From assembly GCA_004293645.1 (NCBI GenBank), contig REAB01000074.1, positions 1 through 32,848 of the forward strand: DNA of 32,848 nucleotides. The letters are read 5' to 3'. This document shows positions 1 to 7,801 of the stretch, in pieces. Each line of letters starts with the position of its first letter. Position 1 is the first letter of the stretch. Origin of the DNA: Cytophagia bacterium. GTDB lineage: Bacteria > Bacteroidota > Bacteroidia > Cytophagales > Spirosomataceae. Below the pieces are notes generated by a model. It ran no database searches and was not told where the DNA came from. It worked only from the letters and a program-made list of their open reading frames with translations. The position numbers and the translations under genes are program-made.

Positions 1-20
1 ATTATTTCTATCTGTGCCAT
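1..20 (-). CDS. 5' fragment of outward-facing gene (MAQIEI...)
   Basis: An ATG at 20-18 on the minus strand starts a reading frame coding for M-A-Q-I-E-I that leaves the window after six codons. The identical start is found at the other end of the window on the plus strand. The product cannot be identified from six residues. Its place just inside a repeated segment with its own promoter-like box suggests a transposase of an insertion sequence, which is inference only. Confidence 0.45.
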
Positions 21-95
21 TTTATTGAGGGTTAATATATTTCCTCAAAATTAATAAATCTCCTATATTACCAGTCTATAATTTACACTAACAAA
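2..95. repeat. Left copy of 94-bp terminal inverted repeat
   Basis: Bases 2-95 are the exact reverse complement of 32755-32848; the match stops at base 96. Read on the minus strand it carries a TAATTTTG -7-like box, an AT-rich leader and an ATG followed by codons for AQIEI running off the window. This looks like the 5' end of a multicopy gene, for instance an insertion-sequence transposase with its element end near base 95. The element family is not recognised. A gene end (stop codon at 83-85) lies inside it. Confidence 0.95.
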
Positions 96-688
96 AAATC
101 TACGGCGTGCTTGGGGTAGCCAAACAGGTATCCGTAGCCCCGAAACCGCTCGTACTTACTTTCGTATTCGATGGTGTTAATCAAAATTTCGGGTTCGGTA
201 CTCGGCACAAAACCCCATTGCCCAAAAAACGCCTGCCGTTCTGCTACTATTTTGGCCACGCTGCTGCGCCGATAGACGTTGATTTGCATGATGCGCTTGC
301 CGTCGTAATCTTGCTTAAAGGGACTTATGATAAAACCCACGTCGGCTGTTTCGAGGGCATCTAATACTTTTTGGTAACGTTCCAATTGTTGTAAGTAACT
401 GATATTCTTTGAGATAACAATGGCTTCGTCCACGCCTGATGAGTCTTTGCGGGCCAGCGGCAAGCTCAAATTACAAATGCTGCTCATGGGCTTCATGTCT
501 GAAAGCAGCGTATAAAGTGCCTCTTGGTCGAAGCCCAACGTGAGCAACGAATCGGCCAACTTGCGGTCAAAATCGGCATTTTGGTTGCGCTGTTTGAGCG
601 GTTTTGATGTGCTACAAGCCAGCGTGCCAAGCACAAACAAGAAAAAAAGGAAATTAGCCCCAAACGGGTTTTTGCGTTGGTTTTTCAT
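83..688 (-). CDS. Small lipoprotein, possibly truncated at C-terminus
   Basis: A 201-residue protein with a lipoprotein signal: a basic start, a Phe/Leu-rich core and a lipobox ending at Cys25 (GTLACS). After cleavage it would be lipid-anchored, probably in the outer membrane. The mature part is a soluble alpha/beta-looking domain with an aromatic Gly-rich stretch near the end (RGYGYLFGYPKHAVDF). I do not recognise a named family. It is the last gene of the TonB-receptor operon, 4 nt after the DUF6850 gene, so it is probably co-translated and works with that uptake system. Oddity: the last codons (Leu, Leu, Val, stop) lie inside the terminal inverted repeat, so the natural C-terminus may have been replaced by an insertion at about base 95. 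The ATG start fits the signal peptide. Confidence 0.75.
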   Translation of the reverse strand: MKNQRKNPFGANFLFFLFVLGTLACSTSKPLKQRNQNADFDRKLADSLLTLGFDQEALYTLLSDMKPMSSICNLSLPLARKDSSGVDEAIVISKNISYLQQLERYQKVLDALETADVGFIISPFKQDYDGKRIMQINVYRRSSVAKIVAERQAFFGQWGFVPSTEPEILINTIEYESKYERFRGYGYLFGYPKHAVDFLLV

Positions 689-692
689 GGTT

Positions 693-2165
693 TTAGTAAA
701 GTATTGCGTAGTTAATTTGAACGGATTGTCTGTTACCCAGTGTGCTGTTGCGCTGCGTTTGGGCCGTAATATTGATTCGATTCCACAAATTAGGAAAACT
801 ACTAAATTGCCAATCTATACCCGTTGATGCGTTGATAATCAGCACATTGGCCGACAGTATTTCGTAGTCGGGACGCACCAAAGCGGTGGTGAGGGGCGTA
901 GGGCGATTGGCCGCAAAAGCCCGTGCCAAACGCGCCCGATAGCCCGTTTCTATGCCATACCACAACCACACTTTTCTGATGGGACGGCGTTCGTGCCAAT
1001 CGGCGGTAAAGGTCAAGTTACTGATGTTCCAATCGGTGCGCGAAATTTGGTCGCTTTGTTGTAAAATTTGTAGTTTAGGTTTTAAGAAAAGATGCCGAAA
1101 AAGCCCTGTTTTGTTTTGCCAAAAACCGTATCTACCGCTTGCGGTAAGCCAATTGTAGCTGACGCTATTGGCCATCAGAATCGGGTCGCGCCCGCTGCCG
1201 TTTTGGTTCAAAAGCTGTAATTCTACCGTCCAATTTTGCTGCTGCGCTGGTTTATTCCAACTCAAAAACAACTCTCCGATAGACTCACCAAAATCGCCGC
1301 CATTGGTAGGTGTGGCAATGCCCTCGCGGGTTTTTTCTTGGCGAAATCCCCCACCCATTTGTACCAACCACTGGGCATTATTCAATGTAAAATGCTGATA
1401 TTGAAGCAGTAACTTATAGACATCTCCCGTCATTCGCCGCTCGGCCGTTACGGTAGGCGTGCGGCTAAACGTGCCATATCCGCGCAAACGATACAACAAC
1501 GGAAACTCGTCTGAGAAATAGCCCACCTCATTTTCTTCTTGTTTTAAACCAATATGTGCCACCGCGCCCCATTGGGTGCGGGCATTGGCCTGAAAATGAA
1601 GCGCGGGCTGCAATTCCAAGTTTCGCAGGCGATAAAACGGCTTCGGGTCGCGGGTACGCGCACCTTGCCCCACGTGGTAGTTGATTCCCAAACCCGTCCG
1701 CCAACGCCCCGCCCACACGGGCGACCCTACGGCAATCTGCGCTCCGATGTGGTCGCGTTGCCAGTCGCCAGCCAGCGTATCGGCCCAAATAAACGGGTTG
1801 CCGTCGAAGGGGTCGTTCACGTGGCTGTACGCGAGGACGCGGTCTTGGCTTTTTTGGTAGTCAAACCGACCAAAGTAAGTCCACTTTCCTACTTGTCTTA
1901 AACCTTCGGTGTGGAGCAGAAAGTTTTGGCGGACTTTTGGTTCTTGCGGGCGGCGAAACGCGCCATTGGCTTGATTGTAAGTTAGTTGCGTGCTTCCGTA
2001 CTGCGGTTGCGGCCACCAAGCCAATGCCGCCGCATTTTGTCCATTTTGCCAAAAAGAGGGCGTATATTGGCTGATTTGAATCAAAAGTGAATCAAAATGA
2101 GCCATTTGCGCACCTGCCACGCACGGAAAAACCAGGAAGAAAAGTAAGATGCGTAAATTTGACAT
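693..2165 (-). CDS. DUF6850 family outer-membrane beta-barrel protein
   Basis: A 490-residue protein with a Sec signal peptide (residues 1-19, cleaved after VAGA) and then a sequence dominated by alternating aromatic and polar residues typical of outer-membrane beta strands. Its overall sequence, including the conserved early segment with FDGNPFIWAD and the Trp/Tyr-rich strands, matches what I know of DUF6850, a Bacteroidota barrel family often encoded next to DUF4876 and a TonB-dependent receptor. No enzymatic motif is visible. It is third in the operon, separated from the DUF4876 gene by a 71-nt gap that holds an intrinsic terminator, so it may be made at a lower level than the two upstream genes. 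The role is probably an accessory channel or surface component of the uptake system; the ligand is unknown. Confidence 0.8.
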   Translation of the reverse strand: MSNLRILLFFLVFPCVAGAQMAHFDSLLIQISQYTPSFWQNGQNAAALAWWPQPQYGSTQLTYNQANGAFRRPQEPKVRQNFLLHTEGLRQVGKWTYFGRFDYQKSQDRVLAYSHVNDPFDGNPFIWADTLAGDWQRDHIGAQIAVGSPVWAGRWRTGLGINYHVGQGARTRDPKPFYRLRNLELQPALHFQANARTQWGAVAHIGLKQEENEVGYFSDEFPLLYRLRGYGTFSRTPTVTAERRMTGDVYKLLLQYQHFTLNNAQWLVQMGGGFRQEKTREGIATPTNGGDFGESIGELFLSWNKPAQQQNWTVELQLLNQNGSGRDPILMANSVSYNWLTASGRYGFWQNKTGLFRHLFLKPKLQILQQSDQISRTDWNISNLTFTADWHERRPIRKVWLWYGIETGYRARLARAFAANRPTPLTTALVRPDYEILSANVLIINASTGIDWQFSSFPNLWNRINITAQTQRNSTLGNRQSVQINYAILY

Positions 2166-2185
2166 TGTTTAAAAATAGCATAAAA

Positions 2186-2222
2186 ACAACCTTATCAAGG
2201 CTTTGAATCTCAATAAGGTTGT
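2186..2222 (-). terminator. Intrinsic terminator inside the operon
   Basis: On the minus strand a perfect 10-bp stem (ACAACCTTAT with ATAAGGTTGT, loop 17 nt) is followed directly by five T residues (bases 2186-2182). It sits between the stop of the DUF4876 gene and the start of the DUF6850 gene, so it would end or attenuate transcription part way through the operon. Fold and T-tract are visible in the sequence; the attenuating role is inferred. Confidence 0.7.
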
Positions 2223-2236
2223 CGTAAAATATGTTC

Positions 2237-3436
2237 CTAAAATCCTTTGGGCGTAGGCGCGTTGATTTTCTGGAAATCGTTGGTCGAGTTGTTGGTATCC
2301 TGCAATACCCGACGGCTGCCGATGGTAGCTGCTACTTTCCGACGCGCACTTTGCTGGTTGTAGGTGTCGTCGGCAAAGAAAAAGCCCGCGTCTAAAGCCG
2401 TGGGTACGCGCTTGAAGTTACTGCTGTTGCCATTTTGAACGGCCTCAAAAGCATCAATAATTTGGGCGTTGGGCAATTTGATACGCGCCGCCAAAGTAGA
2501 ACCTGGAATGGCCGTTTTTTCAAGTTTATCAAAATCGGGTGTGCGGAAAATGATTACGCCTGGGCCGAAAACGGGTAAAAGCCAGTCAAAACCACCCGTA
2601 AAATACAGCCGTTCCAAGTTGGGTACGGCGGGGGCATCGGCATCACGGTTGTCGGGGCGTTCGTTAAAGGTTTCCCAATCTGCCTTCGACAAATCAACGG
2701 GACTGTTAGGGTTCAAAGTGGGGTCTTTGTGGTTTACGCCGTCTTGCGCAATGATGATGCTCTGCCCTGGCAATAGTGGTCGTTCTTTGCCTTTGCCAGG
2801 GATTCGCCATACGCTGCTCAAATAGGTGTTGGCCATATCTGCCTGAAATTCAGTAGGTCTGGTCGTGGTATTGATTTGTCCCGCAGCTCCGTAAACGTCA
2901 GCAATGCAAAGGCCATCTACAAAAATGGTGTCAGTCGAGTTGTTGTAAATCTCCACGAACTGGTCAGAAAAATAAGTGCCACCTGCTGCCGTTCGTGAAC
3001 CCGTGTAATAAACCTCTTTGATGACCAAATTTCCCAAAGCCGAACCCGCCAAGCGCAGTTCGAGAGCAAGCGGACTGGGGATTTCCATGATAACCACGCC
3101 GTTGCGGCTGGCGTTAAGTTCGAGGGCTTGGGCAAAACCCGTGAGGCTTTGGGCTTCCATGGCCGTAAGCGATTTGCTGGCCGCGAGGTCGTAAGTTCCT
3201 GGCAAAACATCCGTAAAAGCCGCCGTTCCGTTGGCATCGGTAGTGGCGGTTTGGGCCGCGCCGTCGGCTTTATTGGTGAGCGTTACTTTTACGCCCACAG
3301 CGTTGGGCTGGCTATAATTATTGGGAAAAAGTACCTTCACGTTTACGAGCACCGTTGGCACTACGTCTTTGTTACAACTACTCATGGCAAGCCCCAAAAC
3401 GAGCAGGACGAAACTACTAAAAAGGGTTTTTTTCAT
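2237..3436 (-). CDS. DUF4876 domain lipoprotein
   Basis: A 399-residue lipoprotein with lipobox AMSSC (Cys21). Residues about 25-130 resemble a prealbumin/carboxypeptidase regulatory-like beta-sandwich (VTLTNKADGAAQTATT, then a GTYDL turn), as seen in many surface-exposed Bacteroidota proteins. The remainder (VIKEVYYTG, FVEIYNNS, PGQSIIIAQDG) is the DUF4876 region, which resembles a lamin-tail-like beta fold. It follows the TonB-dependent receptor by 39 nt and is most likely co-transcribed. By analogy with SusD-type partners it could be the surface ligand-binding lipoprotein of that receptor, but this is inference; the family has no assigned biochemical function that I can name with certainty. 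Confidence 0.85.
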   Translation of the reverse strand: MKKTLFSSFVLLVLGLAMSSCNKDVVPTVLVNVKVLFPNNYSQPNAVGVKVTLTNKADGAAQTATTDANGTAAFTDVLPGTYDLAASKSLTAMEAQSLTGFAQALELNASRNGVVIMEIPSPLALELRLAGSALGNLVIKEVYYTGSRTAAGGTYFSDQFVEIYNNSTDTIFVDGLCIADVYGAAGQINTTTRPTEFQADMANTYLSSVWRIPGKGKERPLLPGQSIIIAQDGVNHKDPTLNPNSPVDLSKADWETFNERPDNRDADAPAVPNLERLYFTGGFDWLLPVFGPGVIIFRTPDFDKLEKTAIPGSTLAARIKLPNAQIIDAFEAVQNGNSSNFKRVPTALDAGFFFADDTYNQQSARRKVAATIGSRRVLQDTNNSTNDFQKINAPTPKGF

Positions 3437-3475
3437 TTTTGAATGTGGTTTAAATTATTTAAAAATAGTTGATTA

Positions 3476-6208
3476 TTAAAGAGTTACGTTAAATTCAGCC
3501 CCAAAAAATAGCGGTTCGTTGCGCCGCACAAACGACTGCGAGCGCGGGTTTAAATACAGCGGGCGGCTGCCCATTAAGTTGTTGGCATAAAAAGAAAACC
3601 CGTAGCCACGCTTCCATTCTTTGGTTACTCTAAAATTGAACAAATGCAAAGGTGGAGGCGTAACCAGCAGCCCTGTGGTGTTGCTAACGGGGCGTTGCAA
3701 CCCCACAAATTCGGGACTTTGAGCTTGTTCAGGGGTGAGCGTTACAAATGTTCCCTGCCGATTGAGATAACCCAACGGCAACCCCGAAAGCGGCTCGGCG
3801 GCACTGCGGTCGAGCCAGATGGTTTGCCACAAAGCCGACACCACCAAACCCAATTTAGGCACGTGGTGAATAAACCGCAAACTGGTGTTGAACCGCTCGG
3901 CCCGCTGACGCACGCCCGACTGATACACAGGAACGCGATTGGGCGTGTTGTTGCTAAAAATAGCGCGGTCAGCATCCATAAACGCGCCGTCGTCGAAACT
4001 AACGGTACGAATAAACGCTCCCGTCAGGTTGAACGATGTGCGAATGGCCTTCCACTCGGCTACGTCAAACGTAAATTCTACGCCCCTATTTTGGTAAGTA
4101 CGGTTATTGACGGGAATATCATAACCCGCAAAAAACGTGTCCACGCGCACTGGAACGGGATTTAGTACGGGCGGCTTTCCCACGGGCGCACTCAAAATAC
4201 CGTATTTTGGCACAGTATAGGGCGTTACGACGCGGTTGAAACCGAACGCCCCCGTGGTTTTTTCTTGGAATACTGTAACTGAACCGCTCACTTGTTTCTG
4301 CTTAAAATCAAGGCCGAGTTCGACTTTGTCTGAGCGGTAGGGTTTGAGTGGTTGGTCGTCCAAATTTACCACGCGGGTGGTCATTACTACCAATCTTTCG
4401 GCGGCATTAACGGCAAAATAATTGAAGTTTACTAAATCAAAAAAACGCTGGCCTGGGTACAAAAAATTGAGCGTTGGCGATTTGGCCATTGTTCCATAAC
4501 CCGCTCTCAACCAAGTATTTGACAACATTTCAACGGCCAAATTGAGGCGCGGGGCGGGAATGGTGCCATACTTGCTTTTGAACACCGAAACGGGGGCGAC
4601 ATTGTCGAACCGAAATCCCATTTGTAAGATAAAATTGCGATTGGCAAATGTTCCCGAAATGCGGTCTTCGGCGTAATAAGTGAGCTGCGGCAAGGCAGGA
4701 ATGGCGCGAAACGAACGCGGCCTATCGCCCACGCTGTAATTTTGGCGCGGCGGGCGGGTAGGGTCAAAAATACGACCATCGCCAAAGTTTACGTCCAGGC
4801 GGTATTCCAAACCTACGGCTAAGTTGTGGCTGATTCCCAAAAACGATTTGGCGGCGGGCAGCACCCAATTGGCTTCGAGGTTGGCATAGACGTTGAGCGG
4901 TCGGCCTGAGACGGTGGTTTGGTTTAAATACTCACTTTCGCCAAAACGCGTTACTTGCGTGGTGTCGGTGGTGGCATTGGTTACAGGAAACAAATCGCGG
5001 GTGATAAGTTCTTGATAGAAAGCATCTTGCACCGAATAGGTGGCGGCGGCCAAGTATTTCAAACTGTGCAACCACGCTTTACCCGTTCGCCATTTGCCCT
5101 CGGTACTGAGCTTGAAGCCACGGTCGTTGGCGCGTCTAATGCGCTGGTAGCGTAGGTCGTCGGGGTCGCGTTTGAGTTCGTCAAGCGTGAGATAACCCGA
5201 TGCAATAGAGGTAGTTACGAAGCGTTTTTCGGCATCCCAAGCTTTGCGCCACGCCAGTTGTCCGTTGAGACGGGTGTATAAATCCAGCACGCTGCGGGGG
5301 TCGGCTTGCGAGCGTAGTATGTCCACACTGGCGTTCATGGTACCGCCTTTTTTGCCCAATGTAAACCCTGACATCAGCGCGGCTTGCGCCAAATTGGGGT
5401 TGAGTCGCACGCGCATTTCAGGCCGAAACGTACCAATTTTTGAATTGACAATGACCAAACCTGACGTTAAATCGCCGTAGCGCGCCGACGGAATACCACG
5501 AATGACTTCAATAGATTCGATGTTGTCGGCCCCGATTTGGCGCAAGTCCATACCGCGCCCCGCTACCGACGAAAACGGTGGTAACGAACCCGCTGCTGAG
5601 TTCAAGATGGTGAGGTCGGTTTGCAAATTGGCGTTGTTGGACACTGGCACGCCATCTTGCACAATAGCCGTGCCGAGGGCGTTGGCGCGGGCGGCATCGG
5701 TGGTAGAAGGCACTTGCCGCAGGTTAATTTGCTGGGCATTGACCAAATTGGGATTGACTGCCAACTGCCCTGGAATAAGCTGCAACACATCGCCCAAACT
5801 CGTGGGTTGTACGTGAATCATGGCCGATTTTTCGATAACCGACGACGAGCCAATGCGCTGTTCTTTGGCCACTACCGACACTTCCAGCAAGTCGAAAGCA
5901 CGCTCTTTGAGCCTTATAATGAGCAGCGAGTCGCCCAAGGAAACAGGAATAATGTCAGAAATGAACCCCATCCGCGAGATTTGCAACGAGTATTTACCGC
6001 GATTGAGATTTTTGAAACTGAACGTACCATCTTTTGCCGAAATTTGTACTGCACCCACGGGCAAAATTTGCACAATGGCATCTTCAACGGGCTGGGCGGA
6101 GCGTTCGTTTAATATTTTACCCTGCACCTGCCCACGTTGGGCAATCGATACCGAGGAAAGCAGCAGCAGCAGCAGAGACGTTAAAATGAGATAAATATTA
6201 CTTTTCAA
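3476..6208 (-). CDS. TonB-dependent receptor with carboxypeptidase-like domain
   Basis: A 910-residue outer-membrane active-transport receptor driven by TonB-ExbBD. Order of parts: signal peptide with a run of Leu (cleaved near SIAQ, residue 24); carboxypeptidase regulatory-like domain about 25-105; plug about 120-255 with the usual VIRGIPSARYGDLTSGLVIV segment; then a long barrel ending in an aromatic/hydrophobic terminal strand (FNVTL). There is no STN domain, so signalling through FecR is unlikely. The start is TTG at 6208: an in-frame TAG lies a few codons upstream and the signal peptide begins immediately. It is the first gene of a four-gene operon with DUF4876 and DUF6850 partners. A strong palindromic operator overlaps its -7 box. 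The substrate is unknown; a metal or metal complex is plausible given the operator geometry. Confidence 0.93.
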   Translation of the reverse strand: MKSNIYLILTSLLLLLLSSVSIAQRGQVQGKILNERSAQPVEDAIVQILPVGAVQISAKDGTFSFKNLNRGKYSLQISRMGFISDIIPVSLGDSLLIIRLKERAFDLLEVSVVAKEQRIGSSSVIEKSAMIHVQPTSLGDVLQLIPGQLAVNPNLVNAQQINLRQVPSTTDAARANALGTAIVQDGVPVSNNANLQTDLTILNSAAGSLPPFSSVAGRGMDLRQIGADNIESIEVIRGIPSARYGDLTSGLVIVNSKIGTFRPEMRVRLNPNLAQAALMSGFTLGKKGGTMNASVDILRSQADPRSVLDLYTRLNGQLAWRKAWDAEKRFVTTSIASGYLTLDELKRDPDDLRYQRIRRANDRGFKLSTEGKWRTGKAWLHSLKYLAAATYSVQDAFYQELITRDLFPVTNATTDTTQVTRFGESEYLNQTTVSGRPLNVYANLEANWVLPAAKSFLGISHNLAVGLEYRLDVNFGDGRIFDPTRPPRQNYSVGDRPRSFRAIPALPQLTYYAEDRISGTFANRNFILQMGFRFDNVAPVSVFKSKYGTIPAPRLNLAVEMLSNTWLRAGYGTMAKSPTLNFLYPGQRFFDLVNFNYFAVNAAERLVVMTTRVVNLDDQPLKPYRSDKVELGLDFKQKQVSGSVTVFQEKTTGAFGFNRVVTPYTVPKYGILSAPVGKPPVLNPVPVRVDTFFAGYDIPVNNRTYQNRGVEFTFDVAEWKAIRTSFNLTGAFIRTVSFDDGAFMDADRAIFSNNTPNRVPVYQSGVRQRAERFNTSLRFIHHVPKLGLVVSALWQTIWLDRSAAEPLSGLPLGYLNRQGTFVTLTPEQAQSPEFVGLQRPVSNTTGLLVTPPPLHLFNFRVTKEWKRGYGFSFYANNLMGSRPLYLNPRSQSFVRRNEPLFFGAEFNVTL

Positions 6209-6211
6209 TGA

Positions 6212-6246
6212 TTTCTATTTTTGCAACAATGTTGCAAAAATAGAAA
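6212..6246 (-). promoter_or_regulatory. 35-bp palindromic operator over -7 promoter box
   Basis: Two perfect 17-nt arms around a single central base, with core TGCAACA-A-TGTTGCA. The 7-1-7 geometry is that of Fur-superfamily operators (Fur, Zur, PerR). On the minus strand bases 6242-6235 read TATTTTTG, a perfect Bacteroidota -7 element, so a bound dimer would block RNA polymerase. The palindrome ends 3 nt before the TTG start of the TonB receptor gene. In RNA it would also fold into a hairpin at the start codon. Repeat and -7 box are seen; the regulator is inferred. Confidence 0.75.
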
Positions 6247-6452
6247 AGAATATTTGGAATCGCGCTATTTATTGGGCAAAAAATGTGCGTAATATTGAAG
6301 TACATTGGCAAACTTCCGTTTGTGTATAGTTGCTCAACGTGCCTCAATACCACTGTCAAGGCCATAACCGAAATGGACGAATTGATGAGGTCGTTGGTCA
6401 GGGTAAGCATCACCATAACAGTAAGCCAAGGATAAACAACAGCGCGAGTTGG

Positions 6453-7538
6453 TTAAAAGAAGTTATCAACGGCCCGCCAAGAAGCAGATTGTTGTTGTTG
6501 GGTGGTTTGCAAAATAAAGGCCACCATGTTGGCTAAGTTGCCCGTTTGGTGCTGAATTTCGGTTACTTTCAGCACATCTAAATAATGGCAACCCATGTCA
6601 AAATCGGGAGCGAGTGTCATATGGATATCCCTAAACGGCACGTATAAGTCGGTTTTTACGCAAATATACTGGTCTAAATCGGCATCGTAGCCCGCCACGC
6701 GGCCATCTGGCAAAAGCAAAATAAGCGGACAACGCAGCAATTGCTGGTACATTGGGTTGAAGTAATGCCAACCAAAAAACAAGTAAACTTTTTGCTCACA
6801 AACTACGCCACCGCTCGCCAGTGCTTGTTGGAGGTCGTTGGTGTATTGCCGCAGCCAATCGGCCCAGTTGGGCATTTGGTGCGGGTCTGCTTGCGCCAGC
6901 CACCGCCGCTTTTCCCAGTCGTAAACCTGCATTTTTCCCAACCGCAATTTGTAGTCATAAATAGAAGGCCGCTCGTGTACGTAGCCTGGATAATACCACT
7001 GCCGTTGGGTATTTTTGGCGTGTTCTATTTCGAGCAGCATCGTATAAATTCCCAAACTGTAGTTGGCGTAGCGGGGGTCAAAAAGCCCCAAAAGGCTCAT
7101 TAGGCTGGCGCTACCTTCGTCAAAAAAACTAATTGCCACGAGCCGGTCGTCGTCATAAACGGCTATCTCATACGTATCAAACCGATAGGTAAGTACCAAA
7201 AACTCTTCTAAGTTGTTGCACAAAAAACTCCGAAAACGATTTTGATGCAGCCGAAACATCTCTTCTTTTTGAGGGGTAACGGTCGCTTTTCTAATTTCGT
7301 AGCGAAACAACTGGTTGTTCCGTTTCAGAAGTCGGCGTTGGCTTTTAGAAAAAGTATGGTCAGCGAGTTTTATTCTGATGTTGATGGGCGAGCAAATGTC
7401 GTTTTCAAAGCAAGTAACTTTGCTTCTAAACAGCATATTGACCGTCCGAAACCAACCCGCTGCCAAATAGCGGTCTAAGCGTTTTTTGGAAAGCTGGTCT
7501 GGTAGGTAGTATTCTAATATTCCGTCGGTATGCATCAT
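6453..7538 (-). CDS. Aminoacyl-tRNA--protein transferase (ATE/Bpt family)
   Basis: About 361 residues. It resembles arginyl/leucyl-tRNA-protein transferases, which add an amino acid to the N-terminus of proteins as a degradation signal (N-degron pathway) in the cytoplasm. Visible family features: N-terminal GWFRTVNMLFRS, the cysteine region C-x5-C before INIRI, the FSKSQRRLLKRN segment, and the C-terminal GNAT-like fold with SLMSLLGLFDP, YSLGIYTMLLEIEHA and WYYPGYV. The cysteines are more widely spaced than the usual C-x2-C. I prefer the ATG at 7538 (MMHTDG) over the upstream TTG at 7547. It is monocistronic, between the TonB operon and a divergent MoxR gene. Which amino acid it transfers cannot be told from sequence alone. 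Confidence 0.8.
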   Translation of the reverse strand: MMHTDGILEYYLPDQLSKKRLDRYLAAGWFRTVNMLFRSKVTCFENDICSPINIRIKLADHTFSKSQRRLLKRNNQLFRYEIRKATVTPQKEEMFRLHQNRFRSFLCNNLEEFLVLTYRFDTYEIAVYDDDRLVAISFFDEGSASLMSLLGLFDPRYANYSLGIYTMLLEIEHAKNTQRQWYYPGYVHERPSIYDYKLRLGKMQVYDWEKRRWLAQADPHQMPNWADWLRQYTNDLQQALASGGVVCEQKVYLFFGWHYFNPMYQQLLRCPLILLLPDGRVAGYDADLDQYICVKTDLYVPFRDIHMTLAPDFDMGCHYLDVLKVTEIQHQTGNLANMVAFILQTTQQQQSASWRAVDNFF

Positions 7539-7645
7539 AACTTCCAAACATAACTTAATTTAAGCAAAAATAAAAAGCAGGAATCCGAACTTGATTTGTA
7601 TTTTTGAAAAACTAATCTCGTTACTTTGTTTCTTGCACTAAGAAG

Positions 7646-7673
7646 TCCACAGTCAATGGGCGATAGTCTATGG
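7646..7673 (-). repeat. Heptamer repeat (4 units)
   Basis: On the minus strand this reads in 7-nt steps CCATAGA, CTATCGC, CCATTGA, CTGTGGA. Units share the pattern C-Y-R/A-T/A-x-G/x-A. Related arrays lie at 12576-12631, 19426-19460 and 25654-25681, all between genes. The rest of the 254-nt gap 7548-7801 holds TAnnTTTG-like boxes but no gene. Confidence 0.65.
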
Positions 7674-7801
7674 GAATAAGAAACAGGGATTATCAAAATT
7701 TTACAAAAAGTAAAAACGTCAATTAAATACATTCATCTACTTATTTCAAACCCCAAAAGTAATTTTCAAATCTGCAAATTTTCAAATCAGCCCATTTTCC
7801 A

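Noticed and set aside
6159..6176. GCA/CTG trinucleotide run as a phase-variation tract in the TonB receptor signal peptide
   Set aside because: A triplet repeat does not shift the frame; it only codes the Leu run of the signal peptide.
6198..6416. Small minus-strand gene upstream of the TonB receptor
   Set aside because: It runs through the operator palindrome and into the receptor start in another frame, and has no recognisable domain.
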